64,000 nt of DNA from Planctomycetaceae bacterium (GTDB lineage: Bacteria; Planctomycetota; Planctomycetia; Pirellulales; Pirellulaceae): NCBI GenBank assembly GCA_020638975.1, contig JACKHN010000008.1, forward strand, positions 248,001 through 312,000, in the 5' to 3' direction. Positions 1 to 8,287 of this stretch are shown here, piece by piece. Under the pieces are notes generated by a model. The model had not been told where the DNA came from. It did not search any database and saw nothing but the letters and a program-made list of their open reading frames with translations. How positions within the stretch are numbered: position 1 is the first letter of the stretch; each line of letters begins with the position of its first letter. Made by a program: the position numbers and the translations under genes.

Positions 1-292
1 GAATCGCCTCTTGCACCACGAAGTCCATCAGCAATCGCTGCACCGACAGACTGCCGCCTGCTCCTCGCACCAGCAATCCCTCTTGAACCATGGCTTCGAT
101 CTGAGTGCGCACTTCTTGGTAGTCGAGCAACTCCCCGCGATCGTCCCGCCAACCGCACTGTCGCGACAGCGCGACCATATCGGTGCGGTTGATGCCGTCG
201 TAATTCACGGCACACAGCTGTAGCAAGTGTTTTGCTTCGGGGCTGCGGCGGTTGTACTTGTTGATCTGTGCCTGTTGGCTTGCGCCGCTCAT
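1..292 (-). CDS. Hypothetical protein, N-terminal part only (runs off the left edge)
   Basis: An open minus-strand frame begins with ATG at 290-292 and stays open to base 1, giving about 97 residues of the N-terminus. The translation starts MSGASQQAQINKYNRRSPEA and continues as a soluble, charged, probably helical region (LLQLCAVNYDGINRTDMVAL, then a segment with a conserved-looking QCGWRDDRGELL). The arrangement of short helices with a basic end could be a winged-helix or similar small domain, but I do not recognise a family. It lies downstream of the DUF1501 gene on the same strand, separated by 168 bp that contain a strong hairpin repeat, so cotranscription is doubtful. Protein-like composition and absence of stops are the only support. 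Confidence 0.6.
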   Translation of the reverse strand, partial: MSGASQQAQINKYNRRSPEAKHLLQLCAVNYDGINRTDMVALSRQCGWRDDRGELLDYQEVRTQIEAMVQEGLLVRGAGGSLSVQRLLMDFVVQEAI

Positions 293-350
293 CCTTCGCG
301 TTCCTTGACTCTTCCTGCTGTCTGACGATTGATTCAAAGGTAAGCGCAAA

Positions 351-423
351 GGGGTCGGGAGTCTTTTTCGGCCAACGGCTTTGCAAATAGAATTAGAATT
401 AGCCGAAAAAGACTCCCGACCCC
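351..423. repeat. Palindromic REP-like element, family A (copy 1)
   Basis: Two perfect 22-nt inverted arms (351-372 and 402-423, left arm starting GGGGTCGGGAGTC) flank a 29-nt AT-rich loop. The same arm sequence recurs at 38221-38293 inside a coding gene. It sits between the lone DUF1501 gene and the partial gene downstream of it. It could act as a terminator hairpin, but its recurrence with a different loop marks it as a dispersed element. Confidence 0.85.
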
Positions 424-460
424 GTCACGCTACCTTACCACGATGACGATTGCATCGGAG

Positions 461-1897
461 TTAGGCAAGTACGCCCTTGATCGTCGCACCGGCAACATTC
501 GTCAGCCGTCTGCGAATCCCGTTGTGATAGTAGGTCAACCGCTCGTGATCGATGCCCAACAGTTGCAGGACCGTCGCGTGAAAATCATTCCAGTGAACAC
601 GATCTTCGACGGCTTTCATGCCGATCTCGTCGGTTGCACCATAGGCAACCCCATGCTTTAACCCAGCACCAGCGAGCCACGCCGAAAAGCCGTACTGATT
701 GTGATCGCGTCCGTCACCAATCACATCACCGGCGGATTGCGTGAACGGCGTACGACCGAACTCGCTGGTGAACAGGACGAGTGTATCGTCGAGCATCCCG
801 CGTTGCCGCAGGTCGCCGATCAAGCCAGCCAGCGGCTTGTCGATTCGCTTGGCTTCTCGCCCGTGATTCTCGATCATGTTCTCGTGACCATCCCAATTGA
901 TGCGTGGCGAGCCGAAAGCTCCGCCGGAGAACAACTGCACGAAGCGGACGCCTCGTTCCAGCAACCGCCGAGCGAGCAGACAACCTCGTCCGAACTCGTC
1001 GGTGTCTTCTTGATCGAGGCCGTATTGCTCGTGAGTCGATGCCGTCTCGCCATCGAGGTTCGTTACTTCGGGAACAGCCAATTGCATGCGCGCCGCCAAT
1101 TCGTAACTGCGAATGCGTGCTAACAGAACGTCGTCGCCGCGTTCTCGACGATGCTCCTCGTTCAGTTTCGCAAGCAGCTCGCGACTGGCGACCTCTGTTT
1201 CGCGAGCGATCTCGCGGGCGGGAAAAAGATCGTTGATCGCTTGGCCTTTGCTGCGAACGATGACTCCTTGGTGACTCGCCGAAAGAAATCCATTCGTCCA
1301 GTTGATCGTGCCACCGGCGGGCAAGCCGCGCGAGTCGGGTATTACGACGTAGGCGGGGAGGTCGTCCGTCTCGCTCCCCAATCCATAGGAAAGCCATGCG
1401 CCAAGAACCGGGAACCCGTTCAATCGAAAGCCGGTGCTCTCTTGAAAGGTCGCGGGTGTATGATTTGACGTCTCGGCAAACATCGAGCGAATGATCGTCA
1501 GCTCGTCGGCCTTCTCGGCCAGATGCGGAAACAATTCAGAGATCCACAGCCCGCTTTCGCCTCGCTGCTTGAACTCCCAATCGTTTTTTCGCAGCAAACC
1601 AACCTTGCCAAAGAAAACATCCGGCCGTTCGTCGCCGCCCAGCGGTTTGCCGTGATATTTTTCGAGGGCAGGCTTGTAGTCGAACGAATCGACTTGACTT
1701 ACGCCGCCACACGCCGTGATCTGAATGACACGCTTAGCTTTGACCGGCAGATGAGGCGGCGGATCATCGGCTTCGCTTCGCACCGAGGCTGCTGACGCAT
1801 GATCGTCTTGCATCAGGAGCGACACCAATGCTGCACCACCAATTCCACATTTAGCCCAATTGAAAAGCTGGCGACGATTGAGGTGGAGTGGGTTCAT
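461..1897 (-). CDS. DUF1501 family exported protein (lone copy)
   Basis: About 478 residues when started at the ATG at 1895-1897; an upstream ATG at 2036-2038 would add 47 residues that do not resemble the family. The N-terminus carries an RR pair in NRRQLFNWAKCGIGGAALVS followed by a hydrophobic stretch, a Tat-type export signal. Family hallmarks follow: YKPALEKYHGKP, GAWLSYGLGSETDDLPAYVV, ARRLLERGVRFVQLFSGG, TSEFGRTPF, GRDHNQYGFSAWLAG and the terminal LLGIDHERLTYYHNG. DUF1501 proteins are related to the alkaline phosphatase/sulfatase superfamily and are abundant in planctomycetes, normally next to a DUF1549/DUF1553 cytochrome gene; no such partner lies upstream here. Biochemical function is not established. 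Confidence 0.85.
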   Translation of the reverse strand: MNPLHLNRRQLFNWAKCGIGGAALVSLLMQDDHASAASVRSEADDPPPHLPVKAKRVIQITACGGVSQVDSFDYKPALEKYHGKPLGGDERPDVFFGKVGLLRKNDWEFKQRGESGLWISELFPHLAEKADELTIIRSMFAETSNHTPATFQESTGFRLNGFPVLGAWLSYGLGSETDDLPAYVVIPDSRGLPAGGTINWTNGFLSASHQGVIVRSKGQAINDLFPAREIARETEVASRELLAKLNEEHRRERGDDVLLARIRSYELAARMQLAVPEVTNLDGETASTHEQYGLDQEDTDEFGRGCLLARRLLERGVRFVQLFSGGAFGSPRINWDGHENMIENHGREAKRIDKPLAGLIGDLRQRGMLDDTLVLFTSEFGRTPFTQSAGDVIGDGRDHNQYGFSAWLAGAGLKHGVAYGATDEIGMKAVEDRVHWNDFHATVLQLLGIDHERLTYYHNGIRRRLTNVAGATIKGVLA

Positions 1898-2597
1898 AGT
1901 AATGTAGCAGTTGTTTCTCTTCAGGCTCCGCGAGGCGTCCGTCCAACTCGCTGGATTGTAACTGAAAGGTCCACGGAAAACGAACTGCGAGGGAACTGTA
2001 TCAAAACAATTTCTCATTGGACGTATATACGTTAGCATCGGCCAAACAATTACTGTCGCAAAACTTTTGTGGGATTGGCTTCCAGCCTGTCAATTCAGTC
2101 ATGACGGGCTAGAAGCCTATCCCACTTATTGTTTGGGCGGTGCTTAGCACGATCCCGGGCTTGGGGTGCGGGTCGGATGCTATCGAAAGACCAAGAACGA
2201 CCAGACGCGTTGTCCGATACAGATCACAGCTTCTCTCGGATGTCTAATTCGCGGTGTCTTGCGAGAGAAACGTCGAGCTATTGGCAAGCCAACAAAAGTA
2301 GTGGTACGATCTTTCGCTTCAAGCAAGCCCAGTGTGTGCCCGCGCTAAGTGATCGCATGTCGCGTCTGCTGAAAGGGGAGCTATGCGCGAGTCGTATTAA
2401 TGGAGCCGATTCGAGTGCCGAATCATTTAAAATCCGCCTCTTGGGGCGAGAGAAGTTAGTCCAAAGGGACGCCCGCAAATCGACAACACGTTCGCAACAA
2501 CAAGCCAAAAGTACACCGCCCTCGTGCCTAAAGATGAACTTCATTCAATGCAGGTAGTGCCGCAGTACCTCCGACTGGGCGTTAAGCGAGATACAGA
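1898..2597. other. Non-coding 700-bp divergent intergenic region
   Basis: This region separates the minus-strand DUF1501 gene from the plus-strand MFS gene. Apart from the inverted repeat at 2042-2136 I see no gene: the longest open frame (2129-2557, plus) has Ser/Arg/Cys-rich composition without any domain-like pattern. Promoters for both flanking genes should lie here, but I could not identify convincing -35/-10 pairs. Confidence 0.6.
2042..2136. repeat. Long imperfect inverted repeat (family B)
   Basis: Inner arms 2069-2091 (GTGGGATTGGCTTCCAGCCT...) and 2103-2125 pair with three mismatches over 23 nt around an 11-nt loop. The pairing resumes further out, with CCAAACAAT at 2042-2050 and ATTGTTTGG at 2128-2136. 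The total structure of about 95 nt resembles a degenerate palindromic mobile element rather than a simple terminator, and it is not next to a stop codon. Confidence 0.75.
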
Positions 2598-3968
2598 ATG
2601 ACCGAACCGACCTCCGCCAGCGCTTCGCGAGAACCAAGTGGCGGCGAGCGTCCGACTCGCGTTCGGTGGCTCGTGTTCATGCTGGCGAGCGGAACTTCAT
2701 GGCTGCTCTACTTACACCGGTACAGCTGGAACTTCATTCGTCCGGCGCTTATCGACGAGTATGAGTTCAGCAACGCACAAGTTGATGGGCTCTTCACTAT
2801 CTTCAACGCGTCCTACGCCTTCGGCCAGATCCCGGGAGGGATTATCTGCGACTTCTTCGGAGTGCATCTGTTTCTGGGCATCATTATCGTGCTGTGGTCC
2901 GTCTTGCTACCGTGCTTCGGGCTGACGGGTAACTTCTACGGCTTGGCGGGACTGCGACTGGGATTCGGTGCGGCACAGGCTGGCTGTTATCCCAGCCTCA
3001 CAAAAGTCACTCGCGTCTGGTTCCCACTGCGTACACGAACAATCATCCAAGGACTGGTCGCCAGTTTCTTCGGACGTAGTGGCGGAGCGATGTCTTCGAT
3101 CATTATGGGCACGCTGCTGATGGGCTGGTTCGGTTTGGGGTGGCGCGTCGCGGTTACGATCATGGGATTCTCAGGCGTGTTGTTCGCCGGACTGTTTGTT
3201 TGGTTGTATCGCAACGACCCGCAGCAAGATTCGCGAGTGAATCAAGCCGAGCTGGCATTGATTCGTGAAGGCGAAACCGAGACGCCAACGGATGGACCTC
3301 GTGTGCTGCCGTTTGGACGCGTGATCCGGAACGCGAGCATGATGATCTTTATCTTTCAGCAGTTCATCAACGCGGGCGCGGACAGCATCTATGTCTATGT
3401 CATGGGCAGTTACTTTATGGAAGCCCGCGACTTCGATGTGGGAACGGCTGGGCTGTTGATCAGTCTGCCATTGTGGGGCGGTGCCTTGGGAGGCGTGGTT
3501 GGCGGCTTTGTGAATGACGGACTGATTCATTTCACCGGCAGTCGACGTTGGTCGAGAACGAGCGTTGGTTTCGTCGGCAAACTGGTTGCCTGCCTAATGA
3601 TGTTTGTGGCGATTCAGCAAGTGAGTGGCATTGCCGCAGCGCTGTGCTTGTTCGTCGTGAAATTCTTCAGCGACTGGACGCAACCGACTGTGTGGGGCAC
3701 GTGTACGGATATGGGTGGACGCTATTCGGCAACGGTGTTCAGCATCATCAACACCTCGGGCAGCGTCGGTATGATTGCCACACCACTACTGCTGGGCGTC
3801 ATCCTCGATATGTACACGACCACCGAAGTAATCGATGGGAAAGAGACGCTGATCACGAACTACTCGCCCATGTTCACGATTGTGGCGGCGATGTACTTGA
3901 TCAGTGCGTGCTGTTGGTTGTTTATCAATTGCACGCGGTCGTTGGAACGCGTTGAAAGAACGAGATAG
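2598..3968 (+). CDS. MFS transporter, sugar-acid (ACS-like) type
   Basis: A 456-residue polytopic membrane protein with about 12 hydrophobic segments. After a polar N-terminus (residues 1-22) come LASGTSWLLYLHRYSWNFI and FNASYAFGQIPGGIICDFFG, which match the first helices and the G-x-x-x-D-x-x-G loop of the anion:cation symporter branch of the major facilitator superfamily (ExuT/GudP relatives). A central loop around residues 215-245 separates the two six-helix halves. It is followed 134 bp downstream by a LarA-like racemase on the same strand, which fits import of a hydroxy-acid or sugar acid for that enzyme. The substrate cannot be read from sequence. Confidence 0.82.
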   Translation: MTEPTSASASREPSGGERPTRVRWLVFMLASGTSWLLYLHRYSWNFIRPALIDEYEFSNAQVDGLFTIFNASYAFGQIPGGIICDFFGVHLFLGIIIVLWSVLLPCFGLTGNFYGLAGLRLGFGAAQAGCYPSLTKVTRVWFPLRTRTIIQGLVASFFGRSGGAMSSIIMGTLLMGWFGLGWRVAVTIMGFSGVLFAGLFVWLYRNDPQQDSRVNQAELALIREGETETPTDGPRVLPFGRVIRNASMMIFIFQQFINAGADSIYVYVMGSYFMEARDFDVGTAGLLISLPLWGGALGGVVGGFVNDGLIHFTGSRRWSRTSVGFVGKLVACLMMFVAIQQVSGIAAALCLFVVKFFSDWTQPTVWGTCTDMGGRYSATVFSIINTSGSVGMIATPLLLGVILDMYTTTEVIDGKETLITNYSPMFTIVAAMYLISACCWLFINCTRSLERVERTR

Positions 3969-4042
3969 ATGCCTCGCAAGTTATATCTACCACTCCCTTA
4001 GCTTTGACTGCTGAGCTATTATTGCAGTCAACGAGATTTGCT

Positions 4043-4088
4043 GGGTGGGCTATGCCCACTATCTCATTTCGGTGGGTATAGCCCACCC
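4043..4088. repeat. Inverted repeat (family C) between MFS and LarA-like genes
   Basis: Arms 4043-4059 (GGGTGGGCTATGCCCAC) and 4072-4088 pair over 17 nt with a single G/A difference (a G-U pair in RNA), around a 12-nt loop. It ends 14 bp before the LarA-like start codon and could modulate read-through between the two genes, or shield the ribosome-binding site. Confidence 0.75.
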
Positions 4089-4102
4089 TGCGAGGATTAC
4101 TT

Positions 4103-5380
4103 ATGACGATGTTCTTTGCGGTTGGATCCACCTCGACGGAACTTTCCGATGACGAGATGCAAGCCGGCTTATACGAAGCGTTCGCGAAGCTTGGCGATCG
4201 GAATCGTGTTTTGGCTTTGCCACCGGACTTCACCCGCTTTAACAGCCGCGCCGGATTGCTAACGTGCCAGGCGCACGACTACTATGGCGATCGATTGGTC
4301 GATGTGATGCCGGCCCTAGGAACGCACTTCCCGATGCCCGCGTGGCAACTCGATCGCATGTTCCCATCCGTGCCGAAAGATTTGATTCGCGAGCATCGTT
4401 GGCGCGATGATGTCATTACGATCGGCGAAGTTCCCTCGGAGTTCGTCTCGGAAGTCACCTCAGGCATCTGGGACCGCCCATGGCCGGCACAGTTGAACAA
4501 ACTGTTGTGGGAAGGTGGTCACGATCTGATCCTGTCGATCGGCCAGGTCGTGCCGCACGAAGTGATTGGCATGGCCAACTACAACAAGAACGTGTTTGTC
4601 GGGACGGGCGGCCAGCGTGGGATTAACGAGAGCCACTTCATCGGCGCGGCTTACGGGATGGAACGAATGATGGGGCGAGCCGATACGCCGCTACGCCGGA
4701 TTCTGAACTACGCCCAAGACAATTTCTGCCAGCACTTGCCACTCGTCTATGTGCTGACCGTCGTCGGCACCAACGACGCGGGGCAACTTGTCACGCGTGG
4801 CCTATACATTGGCGACGACCATGAATGCTTTGAACGTGCCGCCGAACTGTCGGTGGAAGTGAACTTCGAGATCCTGGACGAAGAGATGCACAAAGTTGTC
4901 GTCTATCTCGATCCGGAAGAATTTCACAGCACTTGGCTGGGCAACAAATCAATCTATCGCACACGCATGGCCATCGCCGACGGTGGCGAGTTGGTTGTGC
5001 TGGCGCCCGAGGTGAAGACATTCGGCGAAGACCCCGAGATCGATCGTTTGATTCGCAAGTACGGATACCGTACGACTCCCGAGATCATGCGTTTTGTTGA
5101 CGAGAACGAAGACCTCAAGAATAATCTTTCGGCGGCTGCTCACCTGATCCACGGCTCGTCCGAAGGCCGGTTTCGCGTGACGTACTGTGCCGGCGAGTTA
5201 ACACGCGAAGAGATCGAAGGGGTCGGATACGAGTACGGAGACTTGGCCGAGGCAACGGCTCGCTACAACCCGTCCGAATTGAAAGACGGCTGGAACGTCA
5301 TGCCGGATGGCGACCGGATCTACTACATCAGCAACCCGGCATTGGGGCTATGGGCCTATCGCGGTCGACTCGCTTCGTGA
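4103..5380 (+). CDS. LarA-like nickel-pincer racemase/epimerase (DUF2088)
   Basis: A 425-residue cytosolic protein of the lactate racemase LarA family, which uses the nickel-pincer nucleotide cofactor to racemise or epimerise alpha-hydroxy acids. Visible motifs are PDFTRFNSRAG with the D42-x-T-R45 pattern, ALGTHFPMP with H75, and PHEVIGMANYNKNVFVG with H152 and K162, then H178 in NESHF; these correspond to the cofactor- and substrate-binding residues of LarA. An AGGA ribosome site precedes the ATG. LarA homologues act on lactate, malate, phenyllactate or gluconate. The ACS-like carrier just upstream suggests a sugar acid or hydroxy acid here, which is inference. The cofactor genes larB, larC and larE are not in the window. 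Confidence 0.8.
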   Translation: MTMFFAVGSTSTELSDDEMQAGLYEAFAKLGDRNRVLALPPDFTRFNSRAGLLTCQAHDYYGDRLVDVMPALGTHFPMPAWQLDRMFPSVPKDLIREHRWRDDVITIGEVPSEFVSEVTSGIWDRPWPAQLNKLLWEGGHDLILSIGQVVPHEVIGMANYNKNVFVGTGGQRGINESHFIGAAYGMERMMGRADTPLRRILNYAQDNFCQHLPLVYVLTVVGTNDAGQLVTRGLYIGDDHECFERAAELSVEVNFEILDEEMHKVVVYLDPEEFHSTWLGNKSIYRTRMAIADGGELVVLAPEVKTFGEDPEIDRLIRKYGYRTTPEIMRFVDENEDLKNNLSAAAHLIHGSSEGRFRVTYCAGELTREEIEGVGYEYGDLAEATARYNPSELKDGWNVMPDGDRIYYISNPALGLWAYRGRLAS

Positions 5381-5404
5381 AGCGAAGGTGTGGTCGCGGC
5401 AGGG

Positions 5405-5437
5405 ACTAACAGCCGGGGACGCAAGTCCCAAGTTAGT
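5405..5437. terminator. Hairpin between convergent genes
   Basis: ACTAAC (5405-5410) pairs with GTTAGT (5432-5437), enclosing an inner stem GGGAC/GTCCC with a GCAA loop. It lies between the LarA-like gene and the end of the convergent SRPBCC pseudogene. There is no long U-tract, so it may equally be a dispersed hairpin repeat. Confidence 0.5.
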
Positions 5438-5864
5438 GAAACGATCTTGATTGCGCTAAATTAGGGCTAATCAACTTGCTAAGATACGCCCGCCACGGCG
5501 TCCAGTAATACTTTTCCCATCCTTGGCTCACTCCAGCAAAGTCATCGTCCGAGATGTTGATGTGTGCGAGCGCGATGCGAGCCAACTCTCCCTCCGGCCA
5601 AAACGTAAGCGTGAGTACCGAATCAACCGCGTCTGCGGGTTAGTTCGTGGATCGCCAAGTGTGAACGATAAACCGCTTGGGCTCAACGTGCAGTATCATG
5701 CCGCTTAGCATTCCGTCGAAGGCTTTGAATGGCGACCCTGGTTCTGCGGCGATTGTAACGGGCGCACCTGTAAACGCTGCATGTTGCTGAGGATCGAGAT
5801 ACATATCGAAGAGTCGATTAGCCGTTGTCGGAAACGACGCCGCGAGAATCACGTTTTTCGGCAT
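5433..5864 (-). pseudogene. SRPBCC / AHSA1-type domain protein broken by one in-frame stop
   Basis: Reading from ATG at 5862-5864, the first part runs MPKNVILAASFPTTANRLFD through FIVHTWRSTN, then meets TAA at 5640-5642. In the same frame, without any shift, the sequence continues as a clear second half of the domain: VDSVLTLTFWPEGELA, then ALAHINISDDDFAGVSQGWE and KYYWTPWRAYLSK, ending at a stop at 5433-5435. The joined 143 codons match the length and pattern of the Bet v1-like AHSA1 (activator of Hsp90 ATPase homologue) family, including the terminal GW-x-x-Y-Y-W-x-P-W. Conservation on both sides of the stop suggests a recent nonsense mutation or a sequence error. Confidence 0.75.
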
Positions 5865-6116
5865 GGGGGACGCTCCTGACTGGCGACAAGTGTCGCGACA
5901 ACGATGCTGCGCTGAGAATCCGCCTACTTCAATTACCTGCAAGCGCAAGAACCGAAACAATGAGCGTCGATACTTGCGGACCGCACCGCTTCAACATGAT
6001 CTGGATTCTTGCATCGGAGAGTCGAGCCGCTAAACTGGCAACTCACTAAACCGGTTGCATCGGCTGGGGCCTCTGCAAGCTGAATCGTCTAACCCCGATC
6101 TAAGGAACTGTCCAAC

Positions 6117-7727
6117 ATGAGAGTTGTATTCTGGCAAAGTACGCTACTGCTAGTTGCTGCTGCCGCGACGGCGTTCGTCACGCATACCGCGGCGGCACAG
6201 GAAAAGCGACCCCATATCGTCATCATCTGGGGTGATGACATCGGTCAATCGAACATTAGCGCGTACACACGCGGCATGATGGGCTACCGCACGCCCAATA
6301 TCGACAGCATCGCACGCGAAGGCTTGTTGTTCACGGACTACTACGCAGAACAAAGCTGCACCGCGGGTCGGGCGTCGTTCATCACCGGCCAGCATGGGAT
6401 GCGAACCGGACTCACGAAGGTTGGGCTTCCGGCTGCTCCGGTTGGATTGCAGAAAGAAGATCCAACGATTGCCACGTTGCTGAAGGAGCGGGGCTACGCA
6501 ACCGGCCAGTTCGGCAAGAACCATCTCGGCGACCGAAACGAGTACTTGCCGACGGTTCACGGATTCGATGAGTTCTATGGAAACTTGTACCACTTGAACG
6601 CCGAAGAAGAACCCGAGCATCCTGACTATCCGAAGGATCCCGCGTTTCGTGCGAAGTACGGCCCGCGTGGCGTGATGGATTGCTTGGCAACGGATGTCGA
6701 CGATCCCACGATTGATCCTCGCTTCGGTCGCGTGGGCAAACAAAAGATCAAAGACACTGGCCCACTGACCAAGAAGCGGATGGAGACGATCGACGACGAT
6801 GTGGCTTCGCGAGCGGTCGACTTCATCGAGCGTAAGACCAAGGGCGATGCGCCGATCTTTCTGTGGGTCAACTTCACGCACATGCACTTTCGCACGCACG
6901 TCAAGCCGGAGAGCGTCGGTCAGTCGGGACGTTGGATGAGCGAATACGCTGACGCGATGATCGACCACGACAAGAACGTGGGCACTGTGCTGAAAGCGAT
7001 CGATGATGCCGGCATCGCCGACAACACGTTCGTCATGTACGGCACCGATAACGGTCCGCACATGAACACCTGGCCGGACGGGGCGATGACTCCGTTCCGC
7101 AACGAGAAGAATTCGAATTGGGAAGGCGCTTACCGCGTGCCGTGCATGGTCCGCTGGCCCGGCAAGATTCCTGCCTCGGCGGTGTCGAACGATATCGTAT
7201 CCCACTTGGATTGGATGCCCACCTTGCTGGCGATCGCTGGCGATGACAAGATCACCGACAAGTTGCTCAAGGGTCATCAAGTGGGCGACACCACTTACAA
7301 AGTCCATCTGGATGGCTTCAACCAACTTGGACACCTGACGGATCCCGTTAAGACGCGCAGCCCGCGTGAGTCGTTCCTGTACTGTAACGACGACCAGCAA
7401 CTAACCGGGCTGCGATACGACAACTGGAAGTTCGTGTTCCTCGAGCAACGTGTCCGGGGCACGTTGCAGATCTGGGCCGAACCATTCGTGAGCCTGCGAG
7501 TGCCCAAGATCTTCAATCTCCGCCTCGACCCTTACGAGCGGGCCGATGTCACGTCGAACACCTATTACGACTGGTTGATCGACCATGTTTTCTTGCTCGT
7601 GCCGGCACAGGACTTCGTCGGCAAATTCTTGATGACATTCAAAGACTATCCGCCGCGACAGAAGGCAGCCAGTTTTAATCTGGACGAAGTGATGCAAAAA
7701 CTGCAAGAAGGTGGTGGCAGCAAGTAG
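6117..7727 (+). CDS. Secreted sulfatase (arylsulfatase type)
   Basis: 536 residues with a signal peptide (residues 1-28, ending THTAAAQ). IVIIWGDDIGQSN supplies the metal-binding D40-D41, and EQSCTAGRASFITGQ carries the C81-x-A-x-R85 site whose cysteine is converted to formylglycine by FGE. This is the CxAxR variant of the usual CxPxR. Further family segments are GQFGKNHLGDRNEYLPTVHG, HMHFRTHV and YGTDNGPHMNTWPDG with a metal-site D-N pair. The enzyme would hydrolyse sulfate esters, most likely of sulfated polysaccharides, in the periplasm or outside; the exact substrate is unknown. It is monocistronic, followed by a terminator at 7751-7790. Confidence 0.92.
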   Translation: MRVVFWQSTLLLVAAAATAFVTHTAAAQEKRPHIVIIWGDDIGQSNISAYTRGMMGYRTPNIDSIAREGLLFTDYYAEQSCTAGRASFITGQHGMRTGLTKVGLPAAPVGLQKEDPTIATLLKERGYATGQFGKNHLGDRNEYLPTVHGFDEFYGNLYHLNAEEEPEHPDYPKDPAFRAKYGPRGVMDCLATDVDDPTIDPRFGRVGKQKIKDTGPLTKKRMETIDDDVASRAVDFIERKTKGDAPIFLWVNFTHMHFRTHVKPESVGQSGRWMSEYADAMIDHDKNVGTVLKAIDDAGIADNTFVMYGTDNGPHMNTWPDGAMTPFRNEKNSNWEGAYRVPCMVRWPGKIPASAVSNDIVSHLDWMPTLLAIAGDDKITDKLLKGHQVGDTTYKVHLDGFNQLGHLTDPVKTRSPRESFLYCNDDQQLTGLRYDNWKFVFLEQRVRGTLQIWAEPFVSLRVPKIFNLRLDPYERADVTSNTYYDWLIDHVFLLVPAQDFVGKFLMTFKDYPPRQKAASFNLDEVMQKLQEGGGSK

Positions 7728-7750
7728 CAGTAGCGACCGAACGGATGTGA

Positions 7751-7790
7751 AAGACGGGACACCCCGACCGGTGTCCCGTCTTCTTTCGTT
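7751..7790 (+). terminator. Rho-independent terminator after the sulfatase gene
   Basis: A perfect 12-bp stem (7751-7762 AAGACGGGACAC with 7771-7782) and an 8-nt loop are followed by a T-rich tail (CTTTCGTTTG). It starts 24 bp after the sulfatase stop codon. Confidence 0.8.
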
Positions 7791-7794
7791 TGAC

Positions 7795-8022
7795 GGTGTC
7801 TCGATGAATACCGGTTGTCCGCTCGGTCGCTCGGATGGACATGCCTTCGGTGAGCATTTGCAAGGCGAGTTGGGCTTGTGATCGAGCAACCCGCATCTCG
7901 CCCAACGACTTTGGCTTGGGCGCAGAGAACGTCACGCAGCAATCAAGGCACTTATGCCGCTTCGCGCCACGGGCACTGCCGACGCCTTTGAAATTCTGAT
8001 ACTCGCATGTTGGAGCGATCAT
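7795..8022 (-). mobile_element. IS1-type transposase remnant, 3' truncated
   Basis: From ATG at 8020-8022 the minus strand encodes an IS1-like N-terminus: CEYQNFKGVG, a zinc-finger-like ARGAKRHKCLDCCVTFSAP, then GEMRVARSQAQLALQMLTEG and the helix-turn-helix SIRATERTTGIHRDTV. These are hallmark segments of the DNA-binding half of planctomycete IS1-family transposases. Right after HRDTVK the similarity stops and the frame enters the hairpin downstream of the sulfatase gene; the catalytic DDE-type domain is missing. About 75 codons of the element survive. No terminal inverted repeats were recognised. Confidence 0.75.
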
Positions 8023-8105
8023 CGAATCAGCCTCTGCTTCACTGGCTGACTCGCGTTGAGATCCAAATGCCTCAGAGGATTCAGGTGTCAGCCTGGGTTT
8101 TCGTG

Positions 8106-8140
8106 ACCCGACGAGTGCTTCAACACTTGCCGGGTTTTTT
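8106..8140 (+). terminator. Terminator-like hairpin with six-T tail
   Basis: ACCCG (8106-8110) and CGAGTG (8112-8117) pair with CACTTG (8124-8129) and CGGGT (8131-8135), followed by TTTTTT (8135-8140). No plus-strand gene now ends here, so it may be left over from sequence removed when the IS1 remnant formed. Confidence 0.5.
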
Positions 8141-8205
8141 CGTGTCCGAAACTCACTTTCGTACGGACGTAAGTTATTCGCTAAGTCGATTTAGCCAAAT
8201 TCTCC

Positions 8206-8234
8206 TTGACTTGACAACTCGACTCGTGGACAAT
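8206..8234 (+). promoter_or_regulatory. Candidate sigma-70 promoter for the beta-helix gene
   Basis: TTGACT (8206-8211) lies exactly 17 bp before GACAAT (8229-8234), about 55 bp ahead of the preferred start codon. The -10 box matches only four of six consensus positions. Confidence 0.3.
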
Positions 8235-8287
8235 CCCAAGCCCATATCTGCATGTTGCGCACACTACCTATTTACCCCTGTTTGTCT

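Noticed and set aside
2129..2557. 142-codon open frame between the DUF1501 and MFS genes
   Set aside because: The composition is atypical, there is no ribosome site, and its start overlaps an inverted repeat.
6150..7400. Long minus-strand open frame (416 codons) opposite the sulfatase gene
   Set aside because: It is the complement of a strongly conserved sulfatase gene and its translation has no domain pattern; open antisense frames are common at this GC content.
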